From NCBI RefSeq assembly GCF_003515075.1, contig NZ_QWLV01000005.1, positions 62,001 through 126,000 of the forward strand: 64,000 bases of DNA, written 5' to 3'. Below, one piece after another: positions 23,057 through 31,210 of this stretch (its first letter is position 1; every line of letters starts with the position of its first letter). The notes under the pieces were generated by a model. It was not told the origin of the DNA and ran no database searches. It saw only the letters and a list, made by a program, of their open reading frames with translations. Position numbers and translations under genes: made by a program. The stretch is from Sphingomonas gilva (lineage in GTDB: Bacteria; Pseudomonadota; Alphaproteobacteria; Sphingomonadales; Sphingomonadaceae).

Positions 23057-24576
23057 GCGCGATCGAACTCGGGCTCGCCGAACGGCGGGCGGAGAATGCT
23101 GCGGGCGAAGAGACGCTGCAGCGCCTGCCCCGCGGCGACCTGCTGCTGCGCTATCAGCAGCGCACGATCGATATTCTCTTCGCCGGCACCGCCCTTGTTT
23201 TGATCGAGAAGTCCCGGCGTATCGGGCTGACCTGGGGGATTGCAGCGTATTTCGTTCTGAGGGCCGCGTCCGAGATCTCCGCCGGCGGGCAGAATTGCTG
23301 GTACATGGGCTACGACAAGGACATGGCGCTCGAATTCATCGAGACCTGCGCCATGTGGGCGCGCGCGTTCCATATCGGAATCGAGGACACGGGCGAGGAG
23401 CTGCTCGACCTCGACGGGGTGAACGAGGGCGTCCAGGCGTTCCGCATCCGCTTCGCCTCCGGCTTCAAGATCACCGCGCTGCCGAGCGTGCCCCGCGCCT
23501 TGCGCGGCAAGCAGGGCATCTTCGCGTGCGACGAGGCAGCGTTCCACAAGAATGTGGACGAGGTGCTCAAGGCGGCGATGGCGTTCCTGATCTGGGGCGG
23601 ACAGGTGATCGTCGTCTCGACGCACGACGGCATCGCCAACAAGTTTAACGATCTCTGCGACGAGGTGCGCGCAGGCCGAAAGCGGGGCAGGCTGCTCACG
23701 ATCACCTTCGCCGATGCAATGGCGGACGGACTCTACGATCGCGTCGCCCTGGTTGCGAAAACCAAGGGCGCCGAGCTGCCCCCGGCCGAGCAGTGGGAGG
23801 CCGAGATCCGTGCCTCCTATGGCGACGACGCCGAGGAGGAGCTGGACTGCATCCCCAAGGCGGGCAGCGGGTCGCTGCTCAAGCCCGAAGACATCGCCGC
23901 TTGCGAGCATCCCGACGCCGGCATCGCCGACCTGTATATGGGCGGGCTGGTCTATCTCGGCCGCGACGTGGCGCGGCGGAAGGACGGCCAGATCCAATAT
24001 GCGATGGAGCTGGTCGGCGACGTGCTGTGGCAGCGCGACACCTATGAGGAATTCGGCCAGACCTTCGCGCACCAGGACGCGTTCATGGATCAGGTGTTCG
24101 CCGAACGGCGCGTCGCCGCCGCCTGGCTGGATCAGACCGGCATGGGCGAGAAGGTGGTCGAGGATGCGCAGCTGCGCCACGGCTCCTCCCGCGTCGTCGG
24201 CCAGCTGCTGACCGGGCCGACGCGGCTGGATCTGGCGATCGGCCTCGCCACGCGATTCGAGCGCGGCCTCATCCGTATCCGGCCCGACCCGAAAACCCGA
24301 GCCGACCTGCGCGCGATCAAGAAGCTGGACAGCGCCGGCGGCGGCGTGCGCATCGTCAATGAGGGCAAGGTCCACGCCGACCGATTCTGGGCCTATGCGC
24401 TGGCCAGCCGCGCCGCCGATCTGCCGCAGGCGCTGTACGATTATCGCTCCGTCCCCGGCCGCCGATCGCGCGAGGCGGCGATCGGCCGGTCGTTCCTGGA
24501 ACGCGCTGGCGAGCATCCCGACGATATTCGGCCGATGGGGCGCGGCTCGCGCTTCGATCGGCCGGGCTGCTGGTGA
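23053..24576 (+). CDS. Terminase large subunit (Mu gp28-like)
   Basis: 507 residues. The ATPase has a Walker A variant LIEKSRRIGLTWG (about residues 50-62) and Walker B GIFACDEAAFHKN, followed by a coupling motif in VIVVSTHDG. The C-terminal RNase H-like nuclease part includes GRDVARRKDG and WLDQTGMGEKVVED, with acidic residues for metal binding. The motor packages phage DNA into heads, in Mu by headful cutting from integrated copies. ATG overlaps the previous stop. Confidence 0.92.
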   Translation: MSAIELGLAERRAENAAGEETLQRLPRGDLLLRYQQRTIDILFAGTALVLIEKSRRIGLTWGIAAYFVLRAASEISAGGQNCWYMGYDKDMALEFIETCAMWARAFHIGIEDTGEELLDLDGVNEGVQAFRIRFASGFKITALPSVPRALRGKQGIFACDEAAFHKNVDEVLKAAMAFLIWGGQVIVVSTHDGIANKFNDLCDEVRAGRKRGRLLTITFADAMADGLYDRVALVAKTKGAELPPAEQWEAEIRASYGDDAEEELDCIPKAGSGSLLKPEDIAACEHPDAGIADLYMGGLVYLGRDVARRKDGQIQYAMELVGDVLWQRDTYEEFGQTFAHQDAFMDQVFAERRVAAAWLDQTGMGEKVVEDAQLRHGSSRVVGQLLTGPTRLDLAIGLATRFERGLIRIRPDPKTRADLRAIKKLDSAGGGVRIVNEGKVHADRFWAYALASRAADLPQALYDYRSVPGRRSREAAIGRSFLERAGEHPDDIRPMGRGSRFDRPGCW

Positions 24577-24585
24577 GGACTGGTC

Positions 24586-24732
24586 ATGGACGATGAGGAA
24601 TTCGATGATGGCGAGCGCTGGTGCGAGACCTGCCACAATACGGGTGAGGTCGACTGCTATTGCGGCGGCGACCTGTGCGTGTGCGGCGGGTTCTGGGGCA
24701 ACGGCACCGACCCGTGCCCGGACTGCGGCTGA
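24586..24732 (+). CDS. 48-residue Cys-rich protein
   Basis: A short gene between terminase and portal, with eight cysteines in 48 residues: WCETCHNTGEVDCYCGGDLC followed by VCGGFW and DPCPDCG, resembling a DnaJ-type or rubredoxin-like zinc knuckle. The N-terminus is acidic (MDDEEFDDGE). GAGGA lies about 8 bp upstream of the ATG, and its TGA overlaps the portal ATG. Likely real by coding pattern and coupling; function unknown. Confidence 0.6.
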   Translation: MDDEEFDDGERWCETCHNTGEVDCYCGGDLCVCGGFWGNGTDPCPDCG

Positions 24733-26369
24733 TGGCTGACGCGAAACCGCCGCCCCTGGTGTGGGCCAATGGCGCGCCGATGCGCCGCGAGGAGCTGGCG
24801 CGCGAGGTCGCCGGGCCGCAGCGCTTCGGCGTGCGCCAGGTGATGGGCGGGCATCCCGCGCAGGGGCTGACGCCGCAGCGCCTGGCGCGGCTGCTGCTCG
24901 ACGCGGAGGCCGGCGACGCCACCGCCTATCTGGAGCTGGCCGAGGAGATGGAGGAGAAGGACCTCCATTATCAATCGGTGATGGGCACCCGGAAGCGGGC
25001 CGTCGCGCAGCTGCCGATCGAGGTGGAGCCGGCCGGCGAAAGCGCCGACGAGCAGGCCGACGCCCAGCTCGTCCGCGACTGGCTTGAGCGAGATATGCTC
25101 GAAGCGGAGATATTCGACATCCTCGACGCGATCGGCAAGGGCTATAGCTGCACCGAGCTTGTCTGGGACACTCGCTCAGTTCCTTGGCTGCCGATCCGCT
25201 GTCTATGGCGCCCTCCAAGCTGGTTCGAGTTCGACCCCGAGGATCCTGAGAAGCTGATGCTGCGCGACCTGGGCGGGCCGCAGCCGCTTTCCGCTGCCAA
25301 GTATATCGTTCATTTTCACAAGGCGAAGTCGGGTTCTCCGGTGCGTGGGGGCATCGCCCGCGCGGCCGCCTGGGGCTACATGTTCAAGAACTACGCGATC
25401 AAGGATTGGGTCGCGTTTCTTGAAACATACGGCATGCCCTACCGGGTCGGCCGTTACGACAATGGCGAGACCGAGGAGAATATCCGCAAGCTGATGGCGG
25501 CGGTCGCGGATCTCGGATCGGATGCGGCGGCGGTATTCCCGAAGAGCATGGACGTCGAGTTCGTCGACACCAAGGCGGGCACCGCGCCCAACGATCTGTG
25601 GCGGGCCAAGGCCGAATATGTCGACAGCCAGATCTCCAAGGCGGTGCTCGGCCAGACCGGCACCACCGACAGCAAGGAGGGCGGGCTCGGCGATGGCGGC
25701 AACAAGGTTCACAACGACGTGCGCGGCGACATCGAGCGCGCCGACGCCAAGCTGCTCGCCGCGACGCTCAACCGCGACCTGGTGGTGCCGCTGGTCGCGC
25801 TTAATCGGGGCCCGCGCAAGCGCTATCCACGGCTCAAGATCGGCCGGCCCGACGAGGTCGACGTCGAGAAGATGTCGCGCACGCTGCAGATCCTGGTGCC
25901 GCTCGGCCTGAAGGTCAGCCAGGAGGACGTGCGCGAGCGCGCCGGACTGCCCGCGCCGGCCGAGGGCGCCGAGCTGCTCGCCCCGCCACAGGCCGCCCAG
26001 CAGGCGCTGCCAGAGCCTCCAGGGCCCGACGATACCCGAGAGGCGGCCGACCCTGCTCTTAGAGGCCTTAAATCGCCCGCACGGGGGCAACTGAGATCGG
26101 TGGCGAGCGGCGTGGCGGCCGAGCCGGCGTCACCGGACGCGATCGACGATCTGACCGATGAGGCGCTGGGCGACTGGGAGGAGCTGGTCACGCCGCTGAT
26201 CGAGCCTGTCGAGCAGCTGCTCGCCTCCGCCTCGACGCTGGGGGAGGCGCGGGCCCTGCTCACGTCCGCGATCGACGAGATGGACCCGGCCGCGTTCACC
26301 GAGCTGCTGGCGCGCGGCGGCTTCGCGGCGCGCCTGGCCGGCGATCTCGACGCGCGCGGAGAGGCGTGA
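24732..26369 (+). CDS. Portal protein (Mu gp29-like, DUF935)
   Basis: 545 residues of the DUF935/gp29 family. Typical segments: LLLDAEAGDATAYLELAEEM, KDLHYQSVMGTRKRAVAQLP, then FLETYGMPYRVGRYDNGETE and AVLGQTGTTDSKEGGLGDGG. The portal forms the ring through which DNA enters and leaves the head and docks the tail. The C-terminal ~100 residues are Ala/Pro-rich and variable. I chose ATG 24732, which overlaps the small gene's stop (TGATG); upstream frame extension has no support. Confidence 0.92.
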   Translation: MADAKPPPLVWANGAPMRREELAREVAGPQRFGVRQVMGGHPAQGLTPQRLARLLLDAEAGDATAYLELAEEMEEKDLHYQSVMGTRKRAVAQLPIEVEPAGESADEQADAQLVRDWLERDMLEAEIFDILDAIGKGYSCTELVWDTRSVPWLPIRCLWRPPSWFEFDPEDPEKLMLRDLGGPQPLSAAKYIVHFHKAKSGSPVRGGIARAAAWGYMFKNYAIKDWVAFLETYGMPYRVGRYDNGETEENIRKLMAAVADLGSDAAAVFPKSMDVEFVDTKAGTAPNDLWRAKAEYVDSQISKAVLGQTGTTDSKEGGLGDGGNKVHNDVRGDIERADAKLLAATLNRDLVVPLVALNRGPRKRYPRLKIGRPDEVDVEKMSRTLQILVPLGLKVSQEDVRERAGLPAPAEGAELLAPPQAAQQALPEPPGPDDTREAADPALRGLKSPARGQLRSVASGVAAEPASPDAIDDLTDEALGDWEELVTPLIEPVEQLLASASTLGEARALLTSAIDEMDPAAFTELLARGGFAARLAGDLDARGEA

Positions 26370-26842
26370 TGGTCGGGCTCGGCGAAGCATTCACCTTCGC
26401 GCGGCCGATCGCCGCGCAGCATCGCAACGCGAGCGGCATCCGCGTCACCGCGCCGGCGGGCAGCCCGCGCTTCGACCATGACGAGAGCGGCGTGCCGCTC
26501 GGCCTGCTGGTCGAGCTGGGGCCGGCGCTCGGCCAGGGCGACCGCGTGCGGCTGGCCGCGCCGGTCACCCAGCCGGGGCCGATGACGGTGCTCCACGCGG
26601 TTCTCCGCGGCGGCGCGGTCGACCGGCGCGCGATCTACACGCGCGACGCGTCGGCGACGATCGACCGCTGCCTGGCGCAGACCGGCCGCCACCAGGTGAT
26701 CGCCGCGCTGCCCGGCTTCGTCCAGCCGCGCGAGGGCCGGGTGCGGGCGAAGGGCGAATGGTGGCGGCTCGCATCGGTGCTCGTCGACGGCGCCGGCGCG
26801 GCGATCGGCGTGGGCGGCGGCCGCGCGCTGATCGAAGGCTGA
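26369..26842 (+). CDS. Conserved prophage protein between portal and MuF
   Basis: 157 residues, beta-rich and Gly/Ala-rich (VRLAAPVTQPGPMTVLHAVL, RHQVIAALPGFVQPREG). The ATG overlaps the portal stop. Its place in the head cluster suggests a structural or connector accessory; I do not recognise a family. Confidence 0.6.
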   Translation: MVGLGEAFTFARPIAAQHRNASGIRVTAPAGSPRFDHDESGVPLGLLVELGPALGQGDRVRLAAPVTQPGPMTVLHAVLRGGAVDRRAIYTRDASATIDRCLAQTGRHQVIAALPGFVQPREGRVRAKGEWWRLASVLVDGAGAAIGVGGGRALIEG

Positions 26843-26845
26843 AGC

Positions 26846-28630
26846 GTGGCGGAGACGCCAGAGAGATCGGGCTCGGGCGCGATCTCGCCGATCCCGCTGG
26901 TCGAGCAACAGGAGGCGCTGCGCTATTTCCGGGCGAAGGGGCTGGAGATCGGCTTCTCCTGGCTCGACGTTTGGCAGGAGGAGCATGCCCGCTCCTTCAC
27001 CGTCGCCAAGGCGATGACGCGCGACCTGCTGGAGGACATCCGCGCCGCCGTCGACGCGGCGATCGCCGAAGGCCAAACGCCCGACGAATTCCGAAAAGGC
27101 CTGCGGCCGATCCTCGAAGCCAAGGGCTGGTGGGGCCGCAAGACGATGATCGACCCGCTCACCGCCGAGCGCAAGAATGTGCAGCTGGGATCGCCGCGCC
27201 GGCTCGGCGTGATCTACCGCGCCAACATGCGCACCGCCTACCAGGCCGGGCGGTGGGAGCGGATCGAGCGGCAGAAGAAGGCCTTCCCGATCCTGGTCTA
27301 CAAGTCGGTCAAGGACGGCCGCGAGCGCGAGGAGCATGGCGCCTGGCACAACACCGCGCTGCTGGTCGACCATGATTGGTGGGAGACGCATTATCCGCCG
27401 TGCGACTGGGAGTGCCGCTGCACCGCTGTGGCGATGAACGCGCGCCAGCTCGCCAGGCGCGGCCTCACGCTCACGACGTCGCCGATAGCGTTCCCGCCGC
27501 GGCTGTGGACCAACAAGCGCACCGGCGAGGTGCATTCGATCGAGCGCGGCATCGGCGCGGGCTGGTCCTACAATGTCGGCAAGGCGCATCTCGCCGGGCT
27601 GGCGCCGCCGCCGATCGGCGCGGGCTTCGGCGGCGCCGACATCGCGGCGGCGGCGTCGCCGATCGCGCGCTTCCTCGCCGCGTTCGGCATCGGGGAGGAT
27701 TCGGCCGGGCGCGTGTTCACCGATCGCGGCGGCTGGCCGCTGGCGATCTCGGCCGCCTGGTTCCGCGACGCCGCCGGCCGCCTGGCGCTGCCGCCGCCCG
27801 ACCGGCGCGGCCAGCTCGACCAGGCGGCGGAGACGATCGCCGAGCCCGACGAAATCCGCTGGGTGTGGATCCGCGGCGAGAGCGGCGGCGCGATGCTGTT
27901 CCGCCGCTACCTCCGTCTCGCCGGCACCCGTGTCGCCAGCGTGGTCGATGTCGGCCGCGCCGGCTGGCGCTTCCGCATCGCCCGCGGCGGCGAGCTGGCG
28001 GCGCTGCGAAACGGGGCGATCGCCTGGTCGGCCGAACGCGCGGCAATCGCCGCCTACAATCCGCATCAGCCGCGCGACCAGCGCGGACGATGGCGGGACA
28101 CCAGCCACGCCGCCAGCGTCTGCGTGTTGGCCGCGCCACTGACCGAGGGCGAGCGAGCGGCGATCCGAACCTATACGGGGGACGGCTTCGCCGCGATCAA
28201 CGGCTATCTTCGCGGGCATGACGATGACGGCGACTATTCGCTGAGCTTCGACGAGGCCGACGACGCCGCGGCGCATCTCGATTCGGCGATCGCCAAGTCG
28301 CGGCTGGCGAGCGACATGCGCCTGTACCGCGGCGTGCCGGCGGCCGAGGTCTACGGCCTGCAGCTGCGCAAGGGCGACGAGTTCGGCGATCCGGGCTTCA
28401 CCAGCACCAGCAAAAGCTGGATCGAGGCCGATCGCTTCGCCCAGTCGCGCGGGGATGGCGGCGTGCTATTCATCATTCACGCGAAAGCTGGTACACCGGC
28501 GCTCGACGTGACGCGCGAGAGCAGCGTCGGAACCGGCGAGTATGAAGTGCTGTTCAGCCGGGGGCAGCAGTGGAAGGTGAGAGATTTTGACGAAGGCGGA
28601 ACGCGCATCGACATCGAGCCGGCCGAATGA
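26846..28630 (+). CDS. MuF head protein fused to nuclease-like and ADP-ribosyltransferase domains
   Basis: 594 residues. Residues ~115-200 are the MuF (gp30/SPP1 gp7) core: RRLGVIYRANMRTAYQAGRW and the cysteine knuckle CDWECRC (186-192). Residues ~285-395 resemble the PBECR (Barnase/EndoU/ColicinE5-like) domain of phage heads: GRLALPPPDRRGQLDQAAET, IRWVWIRGE and FRRYLRL. After a linker (QPRDQRGRW) residues ~430-590 form an R-S-E ADP-ribosyltransferase: Arg495 in LYRGV, GFTSTS (517-522) and Glu565/Glu567 in GTGEYEVLF. MuF proteins are minor head components and can be ejected with the DNA, so this looks like an injected polymorphic effector. GTG start, 3 bp after the previous stop. Confidence 0.85.
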   Translation: MAETPERSGSGAISPIPLVEQQEALRYFRAKGLEIGFSWLDVWQEEHARSFTVAKAMTRDLLEDIRAAVDAAIAEGQTPDEFRKGLRPILEAKGWWGRKTMIDPLTAERKNVQLGSPRRLGVIYRANMRTAYQAGRWERIERQKKAFPILVYKSVKDGREREEHGAWHNTALLVDHDWWETHYPPCDWECRCTAVAMNARQLARRGLTLTTSPIAFPPRLWTNKRTGEVHSIERGIGAGWSYNVGKAHLAGLAPPPIGAGFGGADIAAAASPIARFLAAFGIGEDSAGRVFTDRGGWPLAISAAWFRDAAGRLALPPPDRRGQLDQAAETIAEPDEIRWVWIRGESGGAMLFRRYLRLAGTRVASVVDVGRAGWRFRIARGGELAALRNGAIAWSAERAAIAAYNPHQPRDQRGRWRDTSHAASVCVLAAPLTEGERAAIRTYTGDGFAAINGYLRGHDDDGDYSLSFDEADDAAAHLDSAIAKSRLASDMRLYRGVPAAEVYGLQLRKGDEFGDPGFTSTSKSWIEADRFAQSRGDGGVLFIIHAKAGTPALDVTRESSVGTGEYEVLFSRGQQWKVRDFDEGGTRIDIEPAE

Positions 28631-28736
28631 TCGGCCGCTCAACCCGCGTGTCTTCGACGATCGAGGACACGCCTTTCGCGTCACCAAGCGGGGCGATGCC
28701 GAAGGCCCCTTGTTCGGCGCGAAGCCCAAGCCCTAA
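28587..28736 (+). CDS. Possible 49-residue protein overlapping the MuF gene end
   Basis: A TTG-started frame, 44 bp inside the 3' end of the MuF-toxin gene, with AAGGTGAGAG 7 bp upstream. The product (after the start) runs TKAERASTSSRPNDRPLNPR then VFDDRGHAFRVTKRGDAEG, basic and soluble. The predicted sequence looks protein-like and third positions are GC-rich. It could be an accessory of the effector, but no immunity family is recognised. Confidence 0.4.
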   Translation: MTKAERASTSSRPNDRPLNPRVFDDRGHAFRVTKRGDAEGPLFGAKPKP

Positions 28737-28800
28737 TTCGCATGCGTTCATCCAGGCGGCGCGGCTAGATCCTCGCCGCCCTTCTTTGTGCCGGCTTTCT

Positions 28801-28852
28801 CCTGACAAATGTCAGGTTAGAGCGCGCTTGAGCCGGCCCCATAGCCGGCGTC
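28801..28852 (+). promoter_or_regulatory. Late promoter of the head operon (second activator dyad)
   Basis: CCTGACAAATGTCAGG (28801-28816) has the same arms as the lysis-operon dyad. CCATAGC (28839-28845) follows, then 7 nt and the protease ATG. The spacing to the ATG is 36 nt here and 37 nt at the lysis promoter. Mu places its PI promoter at the equivalent gene. No Shine-Dalgarno is visible. Confidence 0.7.
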
Positions 28853-29890
28853 ATGAAGCGGGGGCTCCAGACAGCTGCGGGACACGCCATCGGCTCGGCG
28901 ATCGAGATCGCCGGGGCCGAGCCGCCGGCGCGCATCCAGCTCATGCCGATCGGCCGCTGGAAGGGGAAGAACGGCGCCGGCCCCTATGAGCTGAGCGACC
29001 GGGCGCACGCCGACGCGGTGATCGCGGCCACGGCGGCCCGGCTCGGCAAGAGCGATTTCATGGTCGACTACGATCACCAGGCGCCCAACGGCGCGGTGCC
29101 CGGCGTCGGCGGGACGGCGATCGCCTCGGCCTGGGTGAAGGCGGATGACCTGGTCGCGGCCGATGACGGCATCTGGGCGGAGAACGTCCAGTGGACCGCC
29201 AAGGCCAGCCAGCACATCCGCGACCGCGAGTATCGCTACATCAGCCCCTATTTCCTGCACCGGCCTGACGGGCGCGTGACGCTCCTCATCAACGCCGGGC
29301 TCACCAACACACCGAACTTCGACCTGGCCGCCGTCGCGGCCTCCACCACCGGAGAAGACCTGACCATGACGATTCCTGCATTGATCCTCGCGGCCCTCGG
29401 GCTGGGCGAGGATGCGACGGTCGAGGCGGCGGTCGCCTCGATCACGGGGCTGAAGGAGGCCAGGACGAACCTCGCCGCCACGGCGAGCGCGCTCGGCCTC
29501 GCCGCCGATGCCACCGGGGCCCAGGTCCAGGAGGCGGCGGCCTCGGCGCTGGCGGGCAAGGGCAATGCGTCGGAGCTGGCCAGCGTCAAGGCGGAGCTGG
29601 ACGAGATCAAGGGCGAGCGGATCACCGCTGCCGTCGCGACCGCGATCCAGGCGGGCAAGATCACGCCGGCCCAGAAGGACTGGGCCGAGAGTTACGCTAA
29701 GGAGAAGGGGCTTGCCGCCTTCGCCAGCTTCCTTGGCGGCCAAGCGACGGTGCTCGCGCCCGGCGCCCGCGGCAAGCCCGATGTCGACCTTTCCTCCGAC
29801 GCCCTCACCCCCGACGAAAAGGCGGTCGCTTCAGCCCTCGGCCTTTCGGAGGAGGCCTACCTCAAGACCCGCAAGGAGACCGCGCAGTGA
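28853..29890 (+). CDS. Head maturation protease and scaffold (Mu gpI/Z-like)
   Basis: 345 residues of the Mu-like prophage I protein family. The N-terminal protease part includes RIQLMPIGRWKGKNGAGPYE, SDFMVDYDHQAPNGAVPGVG and EYRYISPYFL. The C-terminal part from residue 172 is the helical scaffold. The protease cleaves scaffold and itself during capsid assembly. First gene of the second late operon; no Shine-Dalgarno before the ATG, which sits 7 nt after the CCATAGC box. The stop overlaps the next GTG. Confidence 0.9.
   Translation: MKRGLQTAAGHAIGSAIEIAGAEPPARIQLMPIGRWKGKNGAGPYELSDRAHADAVIAATAARLGKSDFMVDYDHQAPNGAVPGVGGTAIASAWVKADDLVAADDGIWAENVQWTAKASQHIRDREYRYISPYFLHRPDGRVTLLINAGLTNTPNFDLAAVAASTTGEDLTMTIPALILAALGLGEDATVEAAVASITGLKEARTNLAATASALGLAADATGAQVQEAAASALAGKGNASELASVKAELDEIKGERITAAVATAIQAGKITPAQKDWAESYAKEKGLAAFASFLGGQATVLAPGARGKPDVDLSSDALTPDEKAVASALGLSEEAYLKTRKETAQ
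29366..29890 (+). CDS. Internal-start scaffold protein (Mu gpZ-like)
   Basis: An in-frame ATG at codon 172 of the protease gene (MTIPALILAALGLGEDATVE) is preceded by GGAGAAG with 8-nt spacing. It would make a 174-residue, helical scaffold alone, as in Mu where Z is translated within I. Translation from it is inferred from the ribosome site and the parallel with Mu. Confidence 0.5.
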   Translation: MTIPALILAALGLGEDATVEAAVASITGLKEARTNLAATASALGLAADATGAQVQEAAASALAGKGNASELASVKAELDEIKGERITAAVATAIQAGKITPAQKDWAESYAKEKGLAAFASFLGGQATVLAPGARGKPDVDLSSDALTPDEKAVASALGLSEEAYLKTRKETAQ

Positions 29891-30300
29891 CCGCCCTCAC
29901 CGCACCGCGCCTCAAGACCCGCAATCGCGCCGGCGACGTGTTCGCCCGCAAGGTGGCGGAAGGCGTGACGATCTATCAGGGCGCGCTCGTTGCCCTTTCC
30001 GCCACCGGCTTCGCCACGCCAGGCGCCACCGCCACCACGCTGAAGGCGGACGGCATCGCCAAGACCACCGTCGATAATAGCGACGGGAATGACGGCGACC
30101 TGACCGTGGAGGTGGAAAAGGGCGTCTTCCCGTTCGCCAATTCGGCGGCCGCCGACGCGATCACGATCGCGGAGATCGGCACCGACTGCTACATCGTCGA
30201 TGACCAGACCGTCGCCAAGACCAGCGGGACCAACACCCGTTCGGTGGCCGGGAAGGTGGTCGACGTGGACGCCGCCGGCGTCTGGGTCCGCCTCACCTAA
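29887..30300 (+). CDS. Capsid decoration-like protein
   Basis: 137 residues, beta-rich, Thr/Ala/Val-rich, with the start TALTAPRLKTRNRAGDVFAR and a core like VTIYQGALVALSATGFATPG and DGIAKTTVDNSDGNDGDLTV, resembling the DUF2190/decoration-type proteins located between scaffold and major head genes. It would stabilise the expanded capsid. GTG start coupled to the protease stop. Confidence 0.75.
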   Translation: MTALTAPRLKTRNRAGDVFARKVAEGVTIYQGALVALSATGFATPGATATTLKADGIAKTTVDNSDGNDGDLTVEVEKGVFPFANSAAADAITIAEIGTDCYIVDDQTVAKTSGTNTRSVAGKVVDVDAAGVWVRLT

Positions 30301-30316
30301 CCGGAGACACCGACAC

Positions 30317-31210
30317 ATGCTCATCAATTCGGGCAATCTGCGCACGCTCGGGGTCGGCTTCAACGCCGCCTTTAAGCAGGGCCTCGGCATGGCCGCGACC
30401 CAGTATGGGACCGTCGCGACCGTGATCAACTCGACCACTGGCAAGGAGGAATATGGCTGGCTCGGTAAGATGCCGGGCATGCGCGAATGGATCGGCGACC
30501 GCGTCATCAACAACATCGCGACGCACGACTACACGATCAAAAACCGGGACTGGGAAGACACCATCGCGGTCGATCGCAACGACATCGAGGACGACACTAT
30601 CGGCATCTACAGCCCGCTCTTCCAGGAGATGGGCCGGGGCGCCGAAGCGCATCCCGACGAGTTGGTGTTCGGGCTTCTCAAGGCCGGCTTCACCACGCCC
30701 TGCTATGACGGCCAATATTATTTCGACACCGATCATCCGGTGCTCGATGCGGACGGCAACATCATCTCCGTCGCGAACACGGATGGGGGCGCGGGAACGC
30801 CCTGGTTCCTGATCGACGACACCCGCGCGCTGAAGCCGGTGATCTTCCAGAAGCGCAAGGCACCTCAATGGGTCGCACTCGACCGCCCCGACGACGAAAA
30901 CCTCTTCATGCGCAAGAAGTTCGTCTACGGCGTCGACGCCCGCTACAATGTCGGCTTCGGCTTCTGGCAGTTCGCCTGGGGCTCCAAGCAGACGCTGAAC
31001 GCCGCCAACTATGCCACCGCGCGCGCCTCGCTGATGGGCATGAAGGGCGATTACGGCCGCCCGCTGGGCCTTCGGCCGACCAAGCTGGTGGTGCCGCCAA
31101 GCCTCGAATCCGCCGCGCTCAAGATCGTCAACAACGAGCTGGGCGCTGGCGGCGAGACCAACGAGTGGAAGGGCACCGCCAAGGTGGAGGTGGTGCCGTG
31201 GCTGGCGTGA
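30317..31210 (+). CDS. Major head subunit (Mu gpT-like)
   Basis: 297 residues of the Mu gpT family: starts MLINSGNLRTLGVGFNAAFK, with IGDRVINNIATHDYTIKNRD, DDTIGIYSPLFQEMGRGAEA and YYFDTDHPVL. It is the HK97-fold capsid protein. I chose the ATG at 30317 after GGAGACACCGAC; the longer frame from 30200 overlaps the previous gene. Very hydrophilic and highly conserved in pattern. Confidence 0.93.
   Translation: MLINSGNLRTLGVGFNAAFKQGLGMAATQYGTVATVINSTTGKEEYGWLGKMPGMREWIGDRVINNIATHDYTIKNRDWEDTIAVDRNDIEDDTIGIYSPLFQEMGRGAEAHPDELVFGLLKAGFTTPCYDGQYYFDTDHPVLDADGNIISVANTDGGAGTPWFLIDDTRALKPVIFQKRKAPQWVALDRPDDENLFMRKKFVYGVDARYNVGFGFWQFAWGSKQTLNAANYATARASLMGMKGDYGRPLGLRPTKLVVPPSLESAALKIVNNELGAGGETNEWKGTAKVEVVPWLA

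Noticed and set aside
22954..28276. Long minus-strand frames over terminase, portal and MuF genes
   Set aside because: High-GC antisense shadows with no domain; all head genes read rightward.
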